Below are positions 30,544 through 36,102 of a DNA stretch of 36,102 bases, piece by piece (position 1 is the first letter of the stretch; each line of letters begins with the position of its first letter). Below the pieces are notes generated by a model. That model saw nothing but the letters and a program-made list of their open reading frames with translations. It searched no databases and was not told where the DNA came from. This DNA comes from Oscillospiraceae bacterium. GTDB taxonomy: Bacteria; Bacillota; Clostridia; Oscillospirales; Ruminococcaceae. The translations under genes were made by a program, and so were the position numbers. The DNA lies in NCBI GenBank assembly GCA_030533325.1, contig JAUNJJ010000028.1, positions 1 through 36,102 on the forward strand, given 5' to 3'.

Positions 30544-32292
30544 TTATTTTTCTACAGAATATTTCAGACTGTATTCCTTAAACTTATTTGAATAATCATC
30601 CGTATCGTTTCTGAATGTTCTGAGTGATTCATGAAGATTAAGATTTCCGGCTGACATATCGATTATGCATCCGGCAATATTTGAACAGTGATCTGACACT
30701 CTTTCGAGATTGGTAAGAAGATCTGACCAGATAAAACCTGCTTCAATTCCGCAGTGTCCCTGCTGAAGTCTGAGAATATGATTTGTTCTGAGAGTTTCCT
30801 TAAGGCCGTCTATTACCTGCTCAAGAGGTTCAATCATCAGGGCACTTTCCGTGCTGTTGTTTTTAAATGAATCGAGGCAGAGGTTTAGTATTTCCCTTAT
30901 TGCACTGAACATAACATTGAGTTCTGAGAGTGCTTTATCAGAAAGTGTTATATTTTTCTCAATAAGTTCTTCTGAAGATTCGGTAATATTAACAGCGTGG
31001 TCTGAGATTCTTTCAAAGTCACCGATTATTTTAAGAAGTTTTGCTGCTTCGTTACTGTCTTCTTCGCTTATACGAAGTGAACTTAGTTTTACAAGATAAG
31101 TTCCAAGTATATCTTCATAATGATCTGTCCTGTCTTCAGCTTCACGGATTTTTCCGGATAATTCCGGACTGTAGTCAGTGAGTGAAGTCAGTGAATCTCT
31201 GAGTGCTGTTACAGCACATTCGGCCATATCACAAGCGACTTCATAGCATCTTTTCAGTGCGATAGGAGGTGTAGTAAGAAGTCTGTAGTCGAGTTCCGAC
31301 TCGCTTTCAGGCTGATTATCATCATGAACTATTTTACATACCAGTTTCTCAAGTATGCCTGACATAGGCAGCATAAGAGCTGTGCAAAGTACGTTAAAAG
31401 CTGAATGGGTAGCTGCTATACCGAAAAGTGATGCAGGCTGGTCAAGAAATTCCGGTTCAAATAATGCACGGTAAATGCAGAATACTATAAGGCATACCAA
31501 ACTGCCTATTACATTAAAGTTAAGATGTACCAGAGCTGCACGTTTCGCATTTTTATTTGCACCTACTGATGAAATCATTGCAGTTACACACGTACCTATA
31601 TTCTGCCCCATGATGATAGGCACAGCGGCACCATAGCTTATCTGACCGGTAACAGCAAGAGCCTGAAGAATTCCAACAGATGCTGAACTTGACTGAATTA
31701 CCGCAGTAAGAACAGCTCCGGCAATCAGGCCGAGAAAAGGATTTTTAAAAAGTAAAAACAGATTTGTGAATTCTTCTACTTCGCTGAGTCCGGAAACAGC
31801 ATCGGACATTGTTTCCATACCGAACATGAGGGTAGCAAAGCCAAGCAGAATCATACCGGTATCTTTTTTCTTTGTACTTTTACAGAACATATACAGTATT
31901 ATTCCGATAAGAGCAAGTATCGGAGTAAAGGAGGTTGGTTTAAGAAGCGAAACGAAGACATTGCTGCTGTCTATTCCAGCCAGACTAAGAATCCAGGCTG
32001 TAGCCGTAGTACCTATGTTTGCACCCATGATTACATTAATAGCCTGTTTAAGTGTCATAAGTCCGGAGTTTACAAATCCCACAACCATTACGGTGGTTGC
32101 TGAGGAACTCTGTATAACGGCTGTTACTCCAAGACCTGTCAGAAGACCGGCGGCTTTGTTTGTTGTCATTTTTCCAAGAAGACTTCGAAGTTTTCCTCCG
32201 GCTCTCTGTTCGAGTGACTGTCCCATTATGTTCATTCCAAAAAGAAAAAGGCTCAGACCACCGATCATAGTCAGTACACTGAAAATATCCAT
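30544..32292 (-). CDS. Na+/phosphate cotransporter with C-terminal PhoU-like domain
   Basis: A 582-residue NptA/YjbB-type (PNaS family) transporter that takes up phosphate with sodium. The two inverted-repeat halves carry the signature QSSS motifs (VIQSSSATTVMVVGF and VIQSSSASVGILQ), with GANIGTT and GQNIGTC. About nine membrane helices end near residue 330. The last 230 residues form a PhoU-like helical domain (CDMAECAVTALRDSL; LTNLERVSDHCSNIAGCII), expected to sense or gate phosphate. AAGGA lies 8 nt before the ATG. It lies 90 bp after phoR on the same strand, with TGTAAAG repeats upstream shared with phoP, so it is a likely PhoP target. Confidence 0.94.
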   Translation of the reverse strand: MDIFSVLTMIGGLSLFLFGMNIMGQSLEQRAGGKLRSLLGKMTTNKAAGLLTGLGVTAVIQSSSATTVMVVGFVNSGLMTLKQAINVIMGANIGTTATAWILSLAGIDSSNVFVSLLKPTSFTPILALIGIILYMFCKSTKKKDTGMILLGFATLMFGMETMSDAVSGLSEVEEFTNLFLLFKNPFLGLIAGAVLTAVIQSSSASVGILQALAVTGQISYGAAVPIIMGQNIGTCVTAMISSVGANKNAKRAALVHLNFNVIGSLVCLIVFCIYRALFEPEFLDQPASLFGIAATHSAFNVLCTALMLPMSGILEKLVCKIVHDDNQPESESELDYRLLTTPPIALKRCYEVACDMAECAVTALRDSLTSLTDYSPELSGKIREAEDRTDHYEDILGTYLVKLSSLRISEEDSNEAAKLLKIIGDFERISDHAVNITESSEELIEKNITLSDKALSELNVMFSAIREILNLCLDSFKNNSTESALMIEPLEQVIDGLKETLRTNHILRLQQGHCGIEAGFIWSDLLTNLERVSDHCSNIAGCIIDMSAGNLNLHESLRTFRNDTDDYSNKFKEYSLKYSVEK

Positions 32293-32323
32293 AAATCAAT
32301 TCCTTTCAAATTTTTACGGATAA

Positions 32324-32390
32324 ATCATATCATACCGATGTTAAATCTGTTATCTGAGCAATGTAAAGTTTTTGTAAAGTTTTTATAAAA
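32324..32390 (-). promoter_or_regulatory. PhoP-type operator and promoter of the Na/phosphate cotransporter
   Basis: On the plus strand TGTAAAG occurs at 32362-32368 and 32373-32379, and a weaker TATAAAA at 32384-32390, all with an 11-bp period. Minus-strand reading gives CTTTACA repeats, close to the Bacillus PhoP half-site TTAACA/TTTACA. Exactly 32 bp separates the nearest repeat from an extended -10 TGATATGAT (hexamer TATGAT at 32329-32324). No good -35 is present, as expected for an activated promoter. The repeats overlap the 3' end of phoR. Confidence 0.68.
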
Positions 32391-34050
32391 GAGATTTTTC
32401 AGGAAATATAACGCTTATAGTTGTTCCGCCGTCCGGTACACTTTCAAGCTTTATTTCAGCATCATGAAGTCTTGCTGCATGCTTAACAATTGAAAGTCCG
32501 AGTCCGGTGCCTCCGACTTCTTTGGAGTGACTTTTATCAACTCTGTAGAATCTTTCAAAAATACGTTCCTGGTGTTCTTTCGGGATACCTATACCGTTAT
32601 CAGAAACGGTCAGTACAGTGTTGGTATCATTCTGTGTAACAGTTATATCCACAGAACCGTCCTGTCTGTTATATTTTATTGCATTGTCACAGAGATTGTA
32701 AACAAGTCCGTTTAAAAGCTGAGGGTAACCGTATATTTTAGATGAAACTCCGTTAAGGGTTACTGTAAGATTTTTTGCTTCTGCTGCTGATTTCAGTATA
32801 TCTACAGTTTCCTGAGCAACAGCGAAAAGATCGGTTTCCTCAAGTTCCATATCAGAAGTACCTTCGTCAAGACGAGAAAGCTTAATAATGTCATCAACCA
32901 GTACAATCATTCTCTGTGCTTCTGAATAAATTCTTGATGAAAAAGAAACAATATCATCTTCTTTGACCAGTCCGTTTTTCATAAGTTCTGCATATCCTGA
33001 AATGGAATGCAGCGGAGTTTTAAGTTCATGCGAAACATTTGCAGAAAATTCACGTCTCATCTGTTCCGCTTTTTCTTTTTCTGTTATATCAAATACAATA
33101 AGAGCAATTCCGGAAATACTGCCGTCCGATACAATAGGACTGGCATTTATCTGATATTCCATACCGTTTATATTCATCATGACATCAGCATGTTCTCCGT
33201 TCTGTGCCTTGTTAAGGAGATTCTGAATTTCAATTGATTTGTTTACAAGCAGTATGTCTTTCCCGATGCAGTATCTGCTTGCAGAAAGAATTTTCGAGGC
33301 AGAATGGTTTATGCTTAGTATTGTGCCTGATTCATTCAGAAGAACTATACCTTCATTCATATTATAAGTAGCTGCGTTAAATTCTTCCTGTTTGCGTCTG
33401 AGTTCGGCAGACTGGGATTTTAGCTGACGCTGCTGACTGTTTATTCTTTCAATAAGAGGCTTTAGTTCTTCATAGCTTTCCTTTAATTCCGGTTTATCTA
33501 TATTAAGTTCATTAAGGGGTTTGATAATCTTTTCTGAAAGCCTTGATGCAAGAATTAATGATAAAACAGCAGCGATTACTGCAACAATAGCAATCGGCTG
33601 GGTCATCATTAGAATAAGTGAAAGAACAGAGTAATGAGTTTCGGAGAGTCTGATAACTGTTCCGTCCGGAAGGAGTTTTGCAGTGTATATCTGACGTTCA
33701 AGAAGGGTAGAGGAATATCGTGTACTCTCTCCGTATCCTTTGGCAAGAGCCTCTCTGATTTCTTCACGTCCCAGATGATTTTCCATTGAATCAGCAGGAG
33801 AAACTGTGTCATACAAAACATCGCCGTCTGATTCAATAAGTGTTATACGAAAATCCTTGTTATCAATTTTTTCAAGGAAAGAAATCCCCTGATCCTGTAC
33901 AGCTACAGCAACAAGTTCAGTTTGCTTTTTTAATGTATCAAGCTGTATATCAGAAAAATAAGTATAAAGAATGCTCATTATGAGCAAAAGAGATGCAAGA
34001 AATACACCGGTTGCTGCCAGGCATATTGATTTAAATATACTGTTTTTCAT
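32383..34050 (-). CDS. phoR: Phosphate-responsive sensor histidine kinase PhoR
   Basis: A 555-residue membrane kinase. N-terminal helix (about 9-29), extracytoplasmic sensor (about 30-145), second helix (about 148-170), HAMP-like and coiled linker (about 172-220), and a PAS domain (about 225-330) with FDITEKEKAEQMRREF at its end. The phosphorylated His is in SANVSHELKTPLHSISG (about residue 340). The HATPase domain has LCDNAIKYN, VSDNGIGIP and GGTGLGLSIV. Its ATG overlaps the phoP stop by 1 bp (TAATG) with GAGGCGG upstream. The name is inferred from domain order and from the adjacent phosphate transporter. Confidence 0.9.
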   Translation of the reverse strand: MKNSIFKSICLAATGVFLASLLLIMSILYTYFSDIQLDTLKKQTELVAVAVQDQGISFLEKIDNKDFRITLIESDGDVLYDTVSPADSMENHLGREEIREALAKGYGESTRYSSTLLERQIYTAKLLPDGTVIRLSETHYSVLSLILMMTQPIAIVAVIAAVLSLILASRLSEKIIKPLNELNIDKPELKESYEELKPLIERINSQQRQLKSQSAELRRKQEEFNAATYNMNEGIVLLNESGTILSINHSASKILSASRYCIGKDILLVNKSIEIQNLLNKAQNGEHADVMMNINGMEYQINASPIVSDGSISGIALIVFDITEKEKAEQMRREFSANVSHELKTPLHSISGYAELMKNGLVKEDDIVSFSSRIYSEAQRMIVLVDDIIKLSRLDEGTSDMELEETDLFAVAQETVDILKSAAEAKNLTVTLNGVSSKIYGYPQLLNGLVYNLCDNAIKYNRQDGSVDITVTQNDTNTVLTVSDNGIGIPKEHQERIFERFYRVDKSHSKEVGGTGLGLSIVKHAARLHDAEIKLESVPDGGTTISVIFPEKSLL

Positions 34051-34721
34051 TATACCGCCTCAAATCTGTAACCGACGCCCCGTACTGTTTCTATACAACT
34101 TCCGCATTTACCAAGTTTTGTCCTTAGTGTTCCAATATGAACATCGACCGTCCGTGTTTCTCCGGCAAATTCTGCTCCCCATACGCTATAGAGAAGCTGA
34201 TCTCTTGTGAAAACAAGTCCCGGATTTTCCATAAATATTTTTAAAAGTTCATATTCCTTTAGGGTTAAATTGATTCTTTGTCCTTCAGCTTCAGCAGTAT
34301 GTTCAGAATTATTCAGAACTATACCCCCGTACTTCAGAACACTGATTTTTTTATTTGGCTGTGTTCTTCTGAGAACTGCTTTCACACGGCTTATCATTTC
34401 CATCATTCCAAAAGGTTTGGAAAGATAATCATCGGCACCCTGATCAAGACCGATAACTTTATCATATTCTGTTCCTCTGGCAGTAGCCATAATAACAGGA
34501 ATGTCAGAGGTTGTGGCATTTGTCCTGATTTTTTTCAGGATTGAAAGTCCGTCTTCTCCCGGTAGCATTATGTCAAGCATTATCAGTTCAGGTTTATTTA
34601 TTTTTAATTCGTCCATCAGTGCAGCTCCATCAGAAAAACCTTTAGCTTCAAATCCGGAAGCGGATAGCGTGTAAATCATAAGTTCGCGAATTCCGTCATC
34701 ATCTTCAACGCAAAGTATCAT
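34050..34721 (-). CDS. phoP: Response regulator PhoP (OmpR/PhoB family)
   Basis: A 223-residue two-domain regulator. The receiver has the acidic pocket EDDD (6-9), phospho-accepting Asp50 (IMLDIMLPG), Thr80 (IMATARG) and Lys102 (LSKPFG). The winged-helix output (about 125-223) has LTLKEYELLKIFMENPG, VWGAEFAGETRTVDVHI and the ending ETVRGVGYRF. AAGGAAG precedes the ATG at 34721. It is transcribed with phoR from a promoter carrying the same TGTAAAG-type repeats as the cotransporter gene, indicating autoregulation. Confidence 0.93.
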   Translation of the reverse strand: MILCVEDDDGIRELMIYTLSASGFEAKGFSDGAALMDELKINKPELIMLDIMLPGEDGLSILKKIRTNATTSDIPVIMATARGTEYDKVIGLDQGADDYLSKPFGMMEMISRVKAVLRRTQPNKKISVLKYGGIVLNNSEHTAEAEGQRINLTLKEYELLKIFMENPGLVFTRDQLLYSVWGAEFAGETRTVDVHIGTLRTKLGKCGSCIETVRGVGYRFEAV

Positions 34722-34750
34722 ATGCTCACTTCCTTTTCTTTTTTTAAAAT

Positions 34751-34806
34751 ATTATATCAGTGAAGAATTAAATTTGTTATCGTTTTTTTGTAAAATGCTT
34801 GTAAAG
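34751..34806 (-). promoter_or_regulatory. PhoP-type operator and promoter of phoP-phoR
   Basis: TGTAAAA (34789-34795) and TGTAAAG (34800-34806) on the plus strand are 11-bp-spaced direct repeats. Exactly 32 bp separates them from the minus-strand extended -10 TGATATAAT (hexamer TATAAT at 34756-34751). The same arrangement is seen before the cotransporter gene. Confidence 0.68.
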
Positions 34807-34920
34807 TGCCTGAATTTATTATAACATAATGAAAGTGACTTTAAAATAGATTTTTCAGTGACACGAAAATTTTTCGGTAAAAAAAATTTAGCAGTTTAAA
34901 AATATTGTTTACCGTTTTTC

Positions 34921-34949
34921 TTGATAATTTATTCATAATATGTTATCAT
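34921..34949 (+). promoter_or_regulatory. Promoter of the RelA/SpoT-domain gene
   Basis: TTGATA (34921-34926), a 17-bp spacer and TATCAT (34944-34949), 46 bp before the ATG at 34996. Confidence 0.7.
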
Positions 34950-34995
34950 AGTTCAGGAAGAAAATAAGATAACGCAAAGTATATAAGGAGTAATA

Positions 34996-36018
34996 ATGAT
35001 TGCATTAAACGATTATCTTTACAATGGAGATACAGTTATAAAAATTCTCCATAATTATTCATCAGATCTCAGAGCAGATGCTAAAAAAACAGGTAACCAG
35101 ATAGATATGATTCACAGCAATTTTCTTCTGCAGATGTCAGATTTGCTTGAGCATAATGATTTTCTTACTTCGCAGTCACAGAGAATCAGAGAATTTTATA
35201 AGTATATGACCGAGGCGTATCCGGATTTGTCATTTACATTTAAAGGACGTATAAAATCACTTATACGTGCCGAATCAAAGTTTAACGGTCAGGTTGCTTC
35301 ATATATTTATGAATACCACAAGGAGAACGGTACATATCCGTCTGTTCCTCAGATAAGAGAAAGATTGTCAACCTTAAAGGATCTTATAGCATACAGGATA
35401 ATAATTTCCATTCCAAAGTGCCGTATACGTAATCCTGAAGAGCGTGCAGAAAAGGAAATAAAATATCTTTATGATATCGCCAATATACTCCCGGCATTTC
35501 TTGAAGAAAGAGGTTTCGAACCACAGCCGGCCAGACTGTCACCGGGGAAAAAATATCTGGAATACAAAAACCCGGAAGAAAATGAAAAATCCTTGCTGAA
35601 TGAGAGTATGAGACTTTATTATAAAGATTATGTATCAAATAAAATATCCACAGGATACAAGTCGCTTCACATTACGTTCTATGACAGCCTTTCAAGAAGC
35701 TTCATAGAAGTACAGCTTCGAACATATGATATGGATAACTACGCAGAGATTGGTCCGGCAAATCATATGGGTTATGAAGAAAGGCAAAAAGAAGAACGCT
35801 CAAGAAGAGGAGAGATTCCAGTTGGTGAATGCACGTTTTTTGACGATGCATATGAACGAATTATCAGACTTCAGCATATAAAGCTTAATGAGCTCGATGT
35901 CAATATGTTTGCAGCGGCCAGCAATTCAATGGTAAATGACGGCTGCGGACTTTATAAAGGAAGACTGATTCTTCCGTATGAACATCTGTCGAGATTTCAG
36001 AATGATCTTATAGATTGA
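34996..36018 (+). CDS. RelA/SpoT-domain (p)ppGpp synthetase without hydrolase domain
   Basis: Likely makes (p)ppGpp from GTP/GDP and ATP. The 340-residue protein carries the synthetase domain: FKGRIKSLIRAESKF (82-96), LKDLIAYRIIIS (127-138), GYKSLHITF (220-228), and EVQLRTYDMDNYAEIGPANH (238-257). There is no N-terminal HD hydrolase domain and no TGS/ACT tail, so it is a stand-alone synthetase. It is longer than RelP or RelQ (about 210-250 residues), with an 80-residue helical N-terminal part and a C-terminal extension. The usual LAGIR-type motif is replaced by LIAYR, and AAEHWRYK by GPANHMGYE, so activity should be tested. AAGGAG lies 6 nt before the ATG. It is a single gene, divergent from phoP. 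Confidence 0.82.
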   Translation: MIALNDYLYNGDTVIKILHNYSSDLRADAKKTGNQIDMIHSNFLLQMSDLLEHNDFLTSQSQRIREFYKYMTEAYPDLSFTFKGRIKSLIRAESKFNGQVASYIYEYHKENGTYPSVPQIRERLSTLKDLIAYRIIISIPKCRIRNPEERAEKEIKYLYDIANILPAFLEERGFEPQPARLSPGKKYLEYKNPEENEKSLLNESMRLYYKDYVSNKISTGYKSLHITFYDSLSRSFIEVQLRTYDMDNYAEIGPANHMGYEERQKEERSRRGEIPVGECTFFDDAYERIIRLQHIKLNELDVNMFAAASNSMVNDGCGLYKGRLILPYEHLSRFQNDLID

Positions 36019-36060
36019 ATTATTTTTTTGAAAAATAAAGAATAAATTTCAAAAAAAGTG

Positions 36061-36089
36061 TTGACAAACTGATTTTGACGTGATATAAT
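36061..36089 (+). promoter_or_regulatory. Perfect promoter at the window edge, probably for a stable RNA
   Basis: TTGACA (36061-36066), a 17-bp spacer and TATAAT (36084-36089), both perfect. The block 36047-36069 is identical over 23 nt to the block that contains the tRNA promoter -35. Only 13 bp remain after it, so the transcribed gene is not visible. Confidence 0.85.
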
Positions 36090-36102
36090 AATAAAGCTGT
36101 CG

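Noticed and set aside
31766..32323. A 185-codon plus-strand open frame opposite the cotransporter gene
   Set aside because: It mirrors membrane helices of the cotransporter and lacks a ribosome binding site and promoter.
1..36102. CRISPR array or insertion sequence ends
   Set aside because: No regularly spaced repeats and no transposase or terminal inverted repeats were seen; the only mobile-element trace is the intron end at 1-50.

Overview
The window looks like chromosomal DNA from a low-GC Gram-positive anaerobe of the Clostridia, most probably a Ruminococcus-type member of the Oscillospiraceae. The reasons are the A/T-rich composition, strong purine-rich ribosome binding sites with frequent TTG/GTG starts, a spoIIAA-spoIIAB-sigF operon, the Firmicute-type hprK-murB-rapZ-whiA-dnaE-pfkA run, a clostridial flavodiiron protein, and AT-rich promoters almost all with a 17-bp spacer. 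The genus is an inference from gene content; no database was consulted.

Layout. Positions 1-50 look like the 3' end (domain VI) of a group II intron that stops exactly beside the stop codon of a family-2 glycosyltransferase on the other strand. Positions 51-4273 hold two GtrB/DPM1-like polyprenyl-phosphate glycosyltransferases flanking a large polytopic membrane protein, a probable cell-surface glycan-decoration locus. Positions 4379-5770 are the sporulation operon spoIIAA-spoIIAB-sigF, with an exact Spo0A box upstream and a sigF lacking its usual N-terminus. A DEAD-box helicase with its own promoter and a terminator-like leader hairpin follows (5786-7597), then a 51-residue membrane miniprotein. 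Positions 8049-10238 encode a three-part regulator (LacI-type sensor, degenerate GGDEF, AraC helix-turn-helix). tRNA-Lys and tRNA-Arg lie on the minus strand with a fully consensus promoter.

Positions 10705-19006 carry carbon-regulation, wall and replication genes: hprK, murB, rapZ, whiA, dnaE, then pfkA from its own promoter with a long leader. SseB-like, a probable small RNA, rpe and a minus-strand mecA follow. Positions 21769-26172 form a tight morphogenesis operon: exported TIM-barrel-like protein, FHA-domain membrane protein, SEDS glycan polymerase and a penicillin-binding transpeptidase. Positions 26272-28220 form a two-gene unit of unknown role: a two-helix membrane protein and a protein joining a beta-helix-like N-terminus to a TerD domain. 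A 37-residue membrane peptide, a flavodiiron protein and an aromatic-acid-exporter-like protein follow.

Positions 30544-34721 (minus strand) form a phosphate-response module: phoP-phoR and a Na/phosphate cotransporter with a PhoU-like tail. Both promoters carry TGTAAAG-type direct repeats with an 11-bp period, and both repeats sit exactly 32 bp from an extended -10 element, which argues for a shared PhoP operator. Positions 34996-36018 encode a hydrolase-less RelA/SpoT-type (p)ppGpp synthetase. The window ends in a perfect promoter sharing a 23-nt block with the tRNA promoter, suggesting a stable-RNA gene just outside.

The least explained items are the beta-helix/TerD fusion and its membrane partner, the LacI-GGDEF-AraC fusion, the short sigF, the helicase leader hairpin and the small-RNA candidate.
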